DNA of 17,715 bases from a bacterium (GTDB taxonomy: Bacteria > Chloroflexota > Dormibacteria > Aeolococcales > Bog-877), in NCBI GenBank assembly GCA_021844355.1, contig JAKBTP010000167.1, forward strand, positions 1 through 17,715. Reading direction: 5' to 3'. The stretch's first letter is position 1. Each line of letters opens with the position of its first letter. The notes beneath the pieces were generated by a model. It searched no databases, was not told the DNA's origin, and saw only the letters and a program-made list of their open reading frames with translations. Of the stretch, positions 6,348 through 13,702 are shown piece by piece. Position numbers and translations under genes: made by a program.

Positions 6348-7637
6348 TCAGCTGCTCAGGTGGCGGAGCTCCGGGCCGACGTACAGCTGGCGGGGGCGTC
6401 CAATCTTCTGCTCGGGGTCGAGGAGCCCCTCCTGCCAGTGGGCCAGCCAGCCGGGGGTGCGCCCGATGGCGAAGAGCACCGGGAACATCTCCACCGGGAT
6501 GCCCATGGCGAGGTAGATGATCCCGGAGTAGAAGTCGACATTGGGGTAGAGCTTGTGGTTGATGAAGTAGTCGTCCTCGAGAGCGATCTTCTCGATCTCC
6601 AGGGCGATGTCCAGGAGCGGGCTCCGACCGGTGACCTCGAAAACCTCGTCCGCAACCCGCTTGATCAGCTGGGCCCGGGGGTCAAAGTTCTTGTACACCC
6701 GGTGGCCGAAGCCCATGAGCCGGAACTCGCCCGCCTTGACCCGCCGGATATAGTCGGGGATATTGGCCACGGACCCGATGCTCCGCAGCATCCGCAGTAC
6801 CTGTTCGTTGGCGCCTCCGTGCAGCGGTCCGTACAGCGCCGCGCAGGCAGCTGACATCGCCGAGTAGGGGTCGGCCTGGGAGCTCCCCACCAGCCGCATG
6901 GTGCTGGTCGAGCAGTTCTGCTCGTGGTCCGCGTGGAGGATGAGGAGCACGTCCAGGGCATGCTCCAGGACCGGGTCGGGATGGTACTTCAGCTCGGTGG
7001 CCCGCCACATCATGTTGAGGAAGTTGCCGGCGTAGGAGAGCTCGTCGTCCGGGTAGGCGTAGTAGAGCCCCATGGCGTGGCGGTAGGCGAATGCCGCCAG
7101 GGTCGGCATCTTGGCGATGAGGCGGACGATCTGGCGGTGCCGGACCTCCGGGTCGTGGCTCTGCTTGGCCTCCGGGTAGAAGGTCGAGAGCGCCCCCACC
7201 GCCGACACCAGCATCCCCATCGGGTGGGCATCGTGGTGGAACCCGTCGATGAACTTCTTGATGCTCTCGTGGATGAAGGTATGGTTGGTGATCTCGCCCA
7301 CCCACTCGAGGTGCTGGTCGGGGGTGGGCAGATCCCCGGTCAGGAGCAGCTGCGCGACCTCCAGAAAGCTGTGCCTGGCGGCCAGCTCCTCGATGGGGTA
7401 ACCCCGATAGCGCAAGATGCCCTTGTCGCCGTCGATGAAGGTTATGCTGCTGCGGCAGCTGGCGGTGTTCTGAAATGCCGGGTCATAACCCATCAAGCCG
7501 AAGTCGCCGGGTCCTGTCTTGATCTGCCTCAGATCCAGGGTGCGGATCGCCCCATCCACGATGGGCAGCTCATATGTCTTGCCCGTGCGGCTGTCGGTCA
7601 CCGTTAGCGTACCCTCAGCCGCCGCCTCCTCAGCCAT
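6348..7637 (-). CDS. gltA: Citrate synthase
   Basis: Condenses acetyl-CoA and oxaloacetate to citrate, the entry of the TCA cycle. The 429-residue length fits the type II (hexameric, E. coli-like) form. Substrate and catalytic motifs are intact: LHADHEQN (234-241), GPLHGGANE with His273, GFGHRVY with His312, and YPNVDFYSG with Asp368, corresponding to the catalytic His264/His305/Asp362 set of E. coli GltA. The N-terminal beta domain typical of type II enzymes is also present, including GIRTLDLRQI-like and DGDKGILRYRGYPIEEL segments. ATG at 7637 has GGAGGTGA ending a few bases upstream, one of the strongest ribosome sites in the window. It diverges from the DedA-like gene across 161 bases and converges on icd, so the two TCA genes are neighbours but separately transcribed. 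Confidence 0.97.
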   Translation of the reverse strand: MAEEAAAEGTLTVTDSRTGKTYELPIVDGAIRTLDLRQIKTGPGDFGLMGYDPAFQNTASCRSSITFIDGDKGILRYRGYPIEELAARHSFLEVAQLLLTGDLPTPDQHLEWVGEITNHTFIHESIKKFIDGFHHDAHPMGMLVSAVGALSTFYPEAKQSHDPEVRHRQIVRLIAKMPTLAAFAYRHAMGLYYAYPDDELSYAGNFLNMMWRATELKYHPDPVLEHALDVLLILHADHEQNCSTSTMRLVGSSQADPYSAMSAACAALYGPLHGGANEQVLRMLRSIGSVANIPDYIRRVKAGEFRLMGFGHRVYKNFDPRAQLIKRVADEVFEVTGRSPLLDIALEIEKIALEDDYFINHKLYPNVDFYSGIIYLAMGIPVEMFPVLFAIGRTPGWLAHWQEGLLDPEQKIGRPRQLYVGPELRHLSS

Positions 7638-7730
7638 GCCTCACCTCCATCGATGAACCACGATCCATCCATCTTGCGCCAAGCACTCCCGCCAAGTCGA
7701 ATTGCCAAGGGTGCTTGCATCCATTGTCAG

Positions 7731-7746
7731 GGGGCTCGCCAGCCCC
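7731..7746. repeat. Short hairpin between gltA and the DedA-fusion gene
   Basis: GGGGCT-CGCC-AGCCCC, a perfect 6-bp inverted repeat in the divergent gap, about 50 bases upstream of the DedA-fusion start and 93 bases upstream of gltA. It could be an operator or chance in GC-rich DNA. Confidence 0.3.
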
Positions 7747-7798
7747 AAGTCGGGGCCAGGCGCGCCGACACCGAGGCCGCCGGGATGATGGGATAGGC

Positions 7799-8986
7799 AT
7801 GGGACTGATCACCGGCCTGCACGGGGCGGTCGCGATCGTCCTCCTCTGCAGCCTCCTCCTGGTGGAGGAGGCTGGGGTGCCGCTACCCTTCGCTCCGGGA
7901 GAGCTGACCCTCCTGGCGGCGGGGCTGCTCATCGCCACCGGAGGGCTCCAGCCCTACCTATTCGTCCCGTTGGCATTCGTCGCCTGCTCGGCGGGAGCGT
8001 TGGTCGGCTTCAGCTGGGCCCAGGTGGTGGGGGAGAGGGGACTGGCGGCGCTGGCCGCCAGGATTCACCAGCAAAAGGCGCTCGGCAAGGTGGAGAAGCG
8101 GATCCGGGCGGCCAGCCCCCTGGACATCGCGGTCTCCCGGCTGATCCCCGGACTGCGGATCTACACCACCCTGGTCGCCGGCGCACTGGGGGTGCGGCGC
8201 CGCGACTTCCTCTTCGGGATGCTGCCCAGCACGGCGCTCTGGGTGGTCGTCTGGGTGGCCCTGGGCACCGTGGTCGGTATCCCCCTCGAGCACCTCTTCA
8301 CCAAGGTGTCGAGCCTGGCGCTGCAAGGGGCGATCCTGCTGGTGATCGGGGTCGGGGGCTATCTCGCCATCCGAAGGGCGCCGGCAGGACAGCGAGAGTC
8401 ACTCGTCCGTCTGCCCGTGGGGCTGCGGACCGGGCTCGCTGTGGCGGTGGACGTCACGGTGGTGGCCAGCATCCTGACCGGGCTGGCGGCGATCGCGAGG
8501 CGGGTCAGCGGGGTGGGCCCTACGGCGAGCTGGGCGGACTTGGCGGTCGTCGTGGCGGCCATCGCTGCCCTGTACCTCTTCTTGACCCGGCAGGGAGCGG
8601 GGGCCACCGTGGGCGAGGCCCTGCTGCGAACCCAGTACCTGCCCCACCGAGGTGAGCGCTCGGTCCGGGAGTCACTGAGGGCGGCGGTGGGAGCGGACCA
8701 CCTCGATCCACAGCTCCATGCGGCCTCCGACCTGCTCCGCGCGGTGGGTGGGGCGGTGCGGCTGGGACTGCTTCGGGCCATGTTGGAGCGGCCGAGGAGC
8801 GCTGCCGACCTGGCCTCGGTGGTGCAGCTTTCGGAGGAGGAGGCGACCTACCACCTTCAGGCTCTGAGCCACGCCGGCCTCGTGCAGCCGGTCGCGCCGG
8901 CACAGGAGACCTATGAGGTGGCCGAGGGCTGGCGGTCTTGGCTCGCCGAACTGATGCGGGCGGCACAGGTGGCAGCCCAGGAGTGA
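7799..8986 (+). CDS. DedA-family membrane protein fused to RDD-like segment and C-terminal winged helix
   Basis: A 395-residue composite. Residues 1-192 are a DedA/SNARE-associated domain: EEAGVPLPFAPGELTLLAAGLL (22-43), an amphipathic linker, the SRLIPGLRIYTTLVAGALG signature (113-131) and several membrane helices; DedA proteins are inner-membrane proteins linked to lipid scrambling and envelope homeostasis. Residues about 205-282 contain two further membrane segments and the ending GATVGEALLRTQYL, resembling an RDD domain. Residues about 310-365 look like an ArsR-type winged helix: VRLGLLRAML, ADLASVVQLSEEEATYHLQALSHAGLV. DedA proteins are usually about 200 residues, so the added domains are unusual. 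One uninterrupted frame links all three, so it is not an assembly of separate genes. ATG at 7799 has only a weak GGGATAGG upstream. Possible role: a membrane-tethered regulator or sensor; this is inference. Confidence 0.8.
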   Translation: MGLITGLHGAVAIVLLCSLLLVEEAGVPLPFAPGELTLLAAGLLIATGGLQPYLFVPLAFVACSAGALVGFSWAQVVGERGLAALAARIHQQKALGKVEKRIRAASPLDIAVSRLIPGLRIYTTLVAGALGVRRRDFLFGMLPSTALWVVVWVALGTVVGIPLEHLFTKVSSLALQGAILLVIGVGGYLAIRRAPAGQRESLVRLPVGLRTGLAVAVDVTVVASILTGLAAIARRVSGVGPTASWADLAVVVAAIAALYLFLTRQGAGATVGEALLRTQYLPHRGERSVRESLRAAVGADHLDPQLHAASDLLRAVGGAVRLGLLRAMLERPRSAADLASVVQLSEEEATYHLQALSHAGLVQPVAPAQETYEVAEGWRSWLAELMRAAQVAAQE

Positions 8987-9063
8987 GGGGCGTGTTGGGC
9001 CCTGGCGCCGGGGGATGGCTCCGCCACTATCCTAGTCCTGTTAACCCAGCATCTTGTGCCCGA

Positions 9064-9077
9064 GGCGTTGACACGCC
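9064..9077. promoter_or_regulatory. Inverted repeat over the permease -35 box
   Basis: GGCGT-TGAC-ACGCC, perfect 5-bp arms around a four-base centre, overlapping the TTGACA hexamer. Its position suggests an operator for a repressor. Confidence 0.4.
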
Positions 9078-9096
9078 ACTAGATATGGCCCACAAT
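9068..9096 (+). promoter_or_regulatory. Sigma-70-type promoter of the nucleobase permease
   Basis: A perfect TTGACA at 9068-9073, a 17-base spacer, and CACAAT at 9091-9096. Start of transcription is expected near 9103, giving a leader of about 65 bases that contains a 6-bp hairpin (9104-9109 with 9114-9119). Confidence 0.65.
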
Positions 9097-9101
9097 GTGG
9101 G
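9089..9101. promoter_or_regulatory. Inverted repeat over the permease -10 box
   Basis: CCCACA-A-TGTGGG, perfect 6-bp arms around one base, covering the -10 hexamer. Binding here would block RNA polymerase. Confidence 0.45.
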
Positions 9102-9167
9102 GAGCGGGCTGTGGCCCGCAGGAGTGGAGACGGCGGCGCACTAGAGCCCATCAGGAGGGGAAGAGGC

Positions 9168-10634
9168 TTGGCCACCAGTCAACCGATGGACCTGGATCCG
9201 AGCGCGTTCGCGGGCGTGGGCGAGGACTACTCCGCCTTCAAGGTGGAGAAGCGGGGGATCGAGCTGATCCCCGACGGGGAGCGGAAGATGACGCCGACGG
9301 CCCTCTTCTGGCTCTGGGCCGGCGGGATCTGGAATGTGGAGTTCCTGGTCTACGGCGCCCTCATCATCTCCTTTGGGCTGTCGTTCGGCCAGGCCGTGCT
9401 GGCGATCCTGGTGGGCAACGTCTTCTACGCCTTCCTGGGCCTTGCCAGCCTGCTGGGGCCTGAGACGGGGACCACCGCATTCATGGTCTCCCGGGCCCCA
9501 TTCGGGCTCAATGGCAACCGGGTGGTGGCCCTCTTCAACTGGATCACCCAGGTCGGCTTCGAGATCGAGGGGATCGTCCTGGTCGTGCTGGTGGCTCTCG
9601 CCATGTTCGCCCGGGGAGGGGTCGCCGGCAGCACGGGGCTGAAGATCGCTCTGGTTTTGGCGGCGGTGGCCATCCAGTTCGTGGTGCCCTTCCTGGGACA
9701 CGCCATGATCAGCAAGACCCTGCGGTACCTCTCCTACATCTTCATAGTTCTATTCGCGGTGATGGCGGTGCTCGTCATCCCCCATGTGAACCTCGGACAC
9801 TTCCACCAGCAGGCGTCCTGGGCGGTGTGGACCACGGCGGTGGTGCTCATCGTCTCGGCGGGGGGGCTGGGCTGGACTGAGAACGCCGCGGACTATTCGC
9901 GCTACCTCCCCCGGGCGACGCGTCGGGCCAAGACCTTCTGGGCGGCCACCCTCGGCGGGGCGATCCCGTCGATCCTGCTGGAGCTGCTGGGGGCCGCCGC
10001 GTTCACCATCAGCCCCAAGGTCACCGCGGTGACCGGGGTCCCGGCCTCGTTCGCCAGCTGGTTCTTCTGGCCCTTCCTGATCCTGGCGCTGCCTCAGCTG
10101 TTCGCCATCAACTCCCTCGACCTGTACTCATCGGGTGTCACCTTGCAGGCGCTCGGTGTCCCGGTCCGCCGCTGGGGCGCTGTGGTAATCGACACCTTGG
10201 TGGCGGGGGGAGTGACCGCCCTGGTCATCTTCAAGGGCAACTTCTATACGGACCTCGCCGGGTTCCTCAACTACATCGTGGTCTGGCTCGGCCCCTGGTT
10301 CGGCATCGTCATGGTCGACTACCTGCTGCGGCGGGGCACCTACCGCCCGGGCGAGCTGGGCAACCGCCGCGGGGGCATCTACTGGCGTGCCGGGGGGTTC
10401 AATTGGCGGGCGCTGGTGGCCCAGGCGCTGGGTATGGCCGCGGCCATGATCTGGATCGACGCCGCCTTCTCCTTCCCGCCGTTCGTGGGGCCGCTGTCCA
10501 AGGTCACGGGAGGCGCTGACTTCAGCTGGGCACTGGGCATCATCGTCGGTGGAGTGGTGTACTTCGCTCTGTCCCGGCTTTCCGTACGACGGGAGATGGA
10601 AGCACCGGAGACCGGGGTGGCCAGCCCCATCTGA
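9168..10634 (+). CDS. NCS1-family nucleobase permease (purine/cytosine type)
   Basis: Integral membrane symporter of the nucleobase:cation symporter-1 family (cytosine/purine, allantoin, thiamine transporters). About 12 hydrophobic segments span the 488 residues after a soluble N-terminus of about 40 residues. Family-typical stretches include FWLWAGGIWNVEF in the first helix, GLASLLGPETGTTAFMVSRAPFGLNGNR, WTENAADYSRYLPR, and FINSLDLYSSG-like AINSLDLYSSG late in the protein. I chose TTG at 9168 because AGGAGGGG and AAGAGG lie just upstream; an in-frame ATG at 9186 is an alternative and the open frame extends back to 9111. The promoter at 9068-9096 with two overlapping inverted repeats suggests repressor control. 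hpt converges on it from the other side, consistent with purine or pyrimidine base uptake, but the substrate cannot be read from sequence. Confidence 0.9.
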   Translation: MATSQPMDLDPSAFAGVGEDYSAFKVEKRGIELIPDGERKMTPTALFWLWAGGIWNVEFLVYGALIISFGLSFGQAVLAILVGNVFYAFLGLASLLGPETGTTAFMVSRAPFGLNGNRVVALFNWITQVGFEIEGIVLVVLVALAMFARGGVAGSTGLKIALVLAAVAIQFVVPFLGHAMISKTLRYLSYIFIVLFAVMAVLVIPHVNLGHFHQQASWAVWTTAVVLIVSAGGLGWTENAADYSRYLPRATRRAKTFWAATLGGAIPSILLELLGAAAFTISPKVTAVTGVPASFASWFFWPFLILALPQLFAINSLDLYSSGVTLQALGVPVRRWGAVVIDTLVAGGVTALVIFKGNFYTDLAGFLNYIVVWLGPWFGIVMVDYLLRRGTYRPGELGNRRGGIYWRAGGFNWRALVAQALGMAAAMIWIDAAFSFPPFVGPLSKVTGGADFSWALGIIVGGVVYFALSRLSVRREMEAPETGVASPI

Positions 10635-10644
10635 CGCCAGGCGA

Positions 10645-10670
10645 TGGGGTGGGGCTTTTGCCCCACCCCA
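10645..10670. terminator. Bidirectional terminator between permease and hpt
   Basis: A perfect 11-bp stem, 10645-10655 with 10660-10670, closed by a TTTT loop. It starts 10 bases after the permease stop and ends one base from the hpt stop on the other strand, so it probably serves both genes. No long T tract follows. Confidence 0.75.
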
Positions 10671-10671
10671 A

Positions 10672-11325
10672 TCAGCCGGCGGCTGGCGGCGGGGGCACCC
10701 ACTGGGCCAGGTAGGGTAGCTCCCGGTACTTGCCGTCGTAGTCGAGGCCGTAACCCACCACGAACCCCGGTCCCCTCAGGTGGAACCCCACGTAGCGCGG
10801 ATGGACCGGAACCTCCCTCGCCTCGGGCCGGTCCAGGAGCGCGCAGTACTCGATCCGTCTGGATGGTGAGGCCAGGCGCTTGATCATCGCCTGGGCGGTG
10901 TGGCCGGCGTCGACGATGTCGTCGATTATGAGGATGGTCTGCCGGCCGTCGGTGCTGGGGTCGCCCAGCTCCTCGATCACCGGGGCTCGCCAGGCCTTGG
11001 TGCCCCGGTAGCTGCTGGCATGGAAGAAGGTGACCAGTAGGTTCTCCATCTTGTTAACGATGAGCTCGCGGGCCAGGTCGGCGGCGAAGACGAAGGCGCC
11101 GCGCAGGACCACTGCCAGAGTCAGCGGCTCCGCACCCATGTCCTGGGCGATCTCTCGAGCCAGGGCCGCCACCCTTTCGCGCACCATTTCGGCGCTGGCG
11201 ATCTCCCGGACCGGGACCGGGTCGACTCCGACGTCGTTCCAGAAGGCCAACTGGCCCACTGCCTCCGGCGCCGGAACCGTCAACTCCGGCACCTCGAGCT
11301 GCCGGGTCGGCGGTGGGGCCTCCAT
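10672..11325 (-). CDS. hpt: Hypoxanthine phosphoribosyltransferase
   Basis: Salvages hypoxanthine and/or guanine with PRPP to give IMP/GMP in the cytosol. Motifs in order: VVLRGAFVFAADLAREL (72-88), the flexible catalytic loop SYRGTK (105-110), the PRPP-binding loop ILIIDDIVDAGHTA (131-144) and the base-binding GFVVGYGLDYDGKYRELPY (187-205). The PRPP signature normally has Glu-Asp; Asp-Asp here is a conservative variant. The catalytic core is about 180 residues; this protein has about 40 extra N-terminal residues rich in Pro and Glu, whose role is unknown and which could mean a later start. ATG at 11325 has no Shine-Dalgarno but carries TAGAGT exactly six bases upstream, supporting a leaderless start there. 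It follows the quinone-oxidoreductase-like gene by 48 bases but probably has its own promoter. Confidence 0.93.
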   Translation of the reverse strand: MEAPPPTRQLEVPELTVPAPEAVGQLAFWNDVGVDPVPVREIASAEMVRERVAALAREIAQDMGAEPLTLAVVLRGAFVFAADLARELIVNKMENLLVTFFHASSYRGTKAWRAPVIEELGDPSTDGRQTILIIDDIVDAGHTAQAMIKRLASPSRRIEYCALLDRPEAREVPVHPRYVGFHLRGPGFVVGYGLDYDGKYRELPYLAQWVPPPPAAG

Positions 11326-11331
11326 GAACTA

Positions 11332-11337
11332 ACTCTA
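11332..11337 (-). promoter_or_regulatory. -10 element for leaderless hpt transcript
   Basis: On the minus strand TAGAGT is followed by TAGTTC and then the hpt ATG, the same six-base spacing as at cdd. No ribosome site lies between. Confidence 0.5.
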
Positions 11338-11373
11338 GCAACCGATGGCTGGGGGGCGGTTGGCCCCGGTCGG

Positions 11374-12321
11374 TCAACCGCCTGAGAGCAGCACCACCTT
11401 GCCGAGGTTCCCGCCCTCTCCAACCCGCGCGTAGGCCGAGGCCGCATCGGCAATCGGAAAGGCCGCCGCGACCGGCACCAGCAGGCGGCCCGAGGCCAGC
11501 TGAGGGAGCAGTCTCTCCCCGATGGTGCGGACCAGCGCCGCCTTCTCGAAGAGGGGACGGGCGCGCAGCGTGGACGCCACGATCCCGGCCCTCCGCGCCA
11601 TCAGCAGCGAGAGGTCGAGGTCCATCCGTCGGCCGGCGCCCACGCCGATGACGATCAAGCGCCCCGAGGTCCCCAGCTGTCCCAGGTGGGAGGAAAGCAT
11701 GGGGCCACCGACCAGCTCCAGCACCAGGTCGTATGGGCCGGACTCGGCCGCGTCCGTGGGCACCATCACCCGGTGAGCCCCGAGTTCACGGAGACGCGCG
11801 TGGAACTCCGTCCTCCGGACCGATGCCGTGACTTGTGCCCCCGCCGCTGCCGCCAGCTGAACCGCGGCGGTGCCGACGCCCCCCGCCGCCCCGGTCACGA
11901 GCACCCTGGCTCCGACCGTGAGCCCTCCCTGACGGATGAGGGCGTCGTAGGCGGTCGCAAAGGCCTCCATGAACCCCCCGGCGCTCTCCCACGCGATCTC
12001 CTCCGGTGCTGCCAGAGCGACGGACTCGTCGACCAGCGCCAGCTCCGCCTGAGCGCCCCCGCCCACGAGGCCCATGACCCGGTCGCCGACCTTGAAATGG
12101 CGAGCAAGCGGGCCCACTTGGTCAACAGTGCCCGCCAGTTCGAGTCCGGGCACGTCCTGCGGCGCGTCGGGGGGAGGAGGGTAGTGGCCCCGTACCTGGA
12201 GCAGATCGGCCGGGTTGACCCCGGCCGCCCTCACCCTCACCAGCAGCTGGGATCCCTGGGGTATGGGGTCGGGCCTCGTCGACCATTCCAGCCGGCCCGA
12301 GACGATGGTGAGGGAGTGCAT
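11374..12321 (-). CDS. Zinc-type alcohol dehydrogenase family, NAD(P)H quinone oxidoreductase-like
   Basis: A 315-residue medium-chain dehydrogenase/reductase of the quinone-oxidoreductase/PIG3-like branch, which reduces quinones or enones with NADPH. It shows the GroES-like N-terminal domain (AGVNPADLLQVRGHYP, VPGLELAGTV, GDRVMGLVGGGAQAE) and a Rossmann domain with VLVTGAAGGVGTAAVQLA (140-157), ending NLGKVVLLSGG. The catalytic and structural zinc Cys ligands of true alcohol dehydrogenases are absent, as expected for the quinone-reductase branch. ATG at 12321 begins four bases after the stop of the upstream PH-domain gene, so it may be translated by coupling in a three-gene operon; there is no ribosome site. 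TACCCT six bases upstream would also allow a leaderless start. The physiological substrate is unknown. Confidence 0.9.
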   Translation of the reverse strand: MHSLTIVSGRLEWSTRPDPIPQGSQLLVRVRAAGVNPADLLQVRGHYPPPPDAPQDVPGLELAGTVDQVGPLARHFKVGDRVMGLVGGGAQAELALVDESVALAAPEEIAWESAGGFMEAFATAYDALIRQGGLTVGARVLVTGAAGGVGTAAVQLAAAAGAQVTASVRRTEFHARLRELGAHRVMVPTDAAESGPYDLVLELVGGPMLSSHLGQLGTSGRLIVIGVGAGRRMDLDLSLLMARRAGIVASTLRARPLFEKAALVRTIGERLLPQLASGRLLVPVAAAFPIADAASAYARVGEGGNLGKVVLLSGG

Positions 12322-12325
12322 CAGC

Positions 12326-13702
12326 TCAGGGTACGGGAGCTGGACCGGAGGGGGTGGCGCGCCGCGCCGTGGCACAGAGCCCGGGGAGGCGTTGGAGGAG
12401 CTCTCGAGCTTCCTCGGCCGAGCGGTCACGGAGCGCCGCCCCGGTCGTGTGCGAGCCGGCCGCGTCGAGGTGAACGGTGGCCAGATCAAGTCGCCTCTGG
12501 ACCGGTCCCTGGACCCAGCGCACACTCTGGACCTTGGCCAACGGGATGATGGTGGTGAGGCGGCGGACCCGGCCCACGACGGAAACGGCGTAGCCGTCCC
12601 GCAGCCCGGCTCGGAGCAGGGGGTAGCTAATGGGCGCCTTGAGCCTCGCCCGGGCAGGTGGGGCGGTACCTCCCTCCCTGGCCGCCGGGCCGACCAGGGA
12701 CTCCGCCACCCGAAGAACCTCGGCCCGCGGGGCGACGGGCACCAGGGTGCGGATCCGGCCCGATGCAGCCCGGTCCTCATCGCGCCGGTGCTGCCCCCCA
12801 GCGACGTCGGCCACCAGCTTGGCCCAGCCGAACGGCCGCCAAAGCAGCGGCTCGACGACCCGCAGCGCCTGGATGCGGTGCAGGGCCAGGGTCTCGGTGA
12901 AGGTGCCCACAGCTCCGCCCCGGATCAGCAGTCCATCCTGGGTACGGGCCACTTCGAAGCCATATTGGGAGGAGAGGATCCGGGCTGCCCCGGTGCCTAC
13001 CGCAAGCAGAATGACTGTGGCGAGCGCCACCCCGCCGCCACCGAGGGACAGATGGCGTCCCCAGACGAGCAGGGCGACCGCGCCCAGAATGGGCCAGAGG
13101 ATCGCTGCCCGCAGCGGGGTGGAGGCGAGGAGGCGGGGGGTGGAAGCCCGGGCGAGCAGGCTCTCGGCCCTCGCGGACGCCGGGTGGCTGCCACGCACCA
13201 GGTCCAGCAACCCGTCCCGAAGGTGCTCAGCGCGCTCTGCGGCGAGGTAGGCCAGTCGCACGTCGCCCTCCCGGGAACCCCCGCTCCGCACCCTCACTTC
13301 GGCGAGCCCCAGCACCCGTGCGGTGCCCGGCCGCACCAGGTCGATCGACTGGACGCGGCTCAGCGGAAGCTTGGTCGTCCGCCGGCGCAGGAGCCCGGTG
13401 TCGATCCTCAGCACCCCGGCCTCGATACGCCAGCGGGTGACCAGCCACTCCGCGGCCCCGGCCACCACCGCCAGCCCGACCAAGCCCGCGTCGACCAGGG
13501 TCTGGGACTTCGTGGACGAACCTTGGGAGAGGAAGGGCACCGCCAGGACGACCACCAACGGCAGGAGCCGGCGGCCGGCCTGAACCACCGGCGAGAGGGG
13601 GTGGAGCCGGTGCCACGAGTCCCAACCCGGGGTCGAGCCCGCCGTCGGCGGTGTGCCCGCCCCAGAGGAGCCGGACGGCCCCTCACTAGGTCCGGTGTTC
13701 AA
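12326..13702 (-). CDS. YdbT-like membrane protein with three bacterial PH domains
   Basis: About 458 residues with three bPH2 (YdbS/YdbT, PF03703-type) domains and two pairs of membrane helices. Helices lie near 44-60, 69-88, 198-215 and 222-241. PH-like segments: about 88-170 (LRRRTTKLPLSRVQSIDLV, LGLAEVRVRS), about 245-335 (TETLALHRIQALRVVEPLLWRPFGWAKL) and about 366-440 (RLTTIIPLAKVQSVRWVQGP, RRLDLATVHLD). Each has the family pattern of a P/H-x-x-R/K-I/V-Q-S/A strand and a G-x-A-x-V strand. The start is uncertain: TTG at 13702 overlaps the stop of the upstream gene as TTGA, with GAGGGG close by. In Bacillus subtilis the ydbST pair belongs to the sigma-W envelope stress regulon and gives resistance to antimicrobial compounds of other bacilli; a similar envelope role here is inferred. 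Confidence 0.85.
   Translation of the reverse strand: MNTGPSEGPSGSSGAGTPPTAGSTPGWDSWHRLHPLSPVVQAGRRLLPLVVVLAVPFLSQGSSTKSQTLVDAGLVGLAVVAGAAEWLVTRWRIEAGVLRIDTGLLRRRTTKLPLSRVQSIDLVRPGTARVLGLAEVRVRSGGSREGDVRLAYLAAERAEHLRDGLLDLVRGSHPASARAESLLARASTPRLLASTPLRAAILWPILGAVALLVWGRHLSLGGGGVALATVILLAVGTGAARILSSQYGFEVARTQDGLLIRGGAVGTFTETLALHRIQALRVVEPLLWRPFGWAKLVADVAGGQHRRDEDRAASGRIRTLVPVAPRAEVLRVAESLVGPAAREGGTAPPARARLKAPISYPLLRAGLRDGYAVSVVGRVRRLTTIIPLAKVQSVRWVQGPVQRRLDLATVHLDAAGSHTTGAALRDRSAEEARELLQRLPGLCATARRATPSGPAPVP
12328..12333 (-). promoter_or_regulatory. Possible -10 element for a leaderless quinone-oxidoreductase-like transcript
   Basis: TACCCT on the minus strand, then GAGCTG, then ATG. It overlaps the last codons and stop of the upstream PH-domain gene, so it may be coincidence; operon read-through is the alternative. 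Confidence 0.3.

Noticed and set aside
7574..7798. Extra 75 residues at the N-terminus of the DedA fusion
   Set aside because: They overlap gltA antisense, contain a Pro/Arg-rich chance sequence, and would put a soluble tail before the first membrane helix.
9103..9167. Purine riboswitch in the permease leader
   Set aside because: The leader is only about 65 bases with a single short hairpin; the conserved three-way junction of purine riboswitches is absent.
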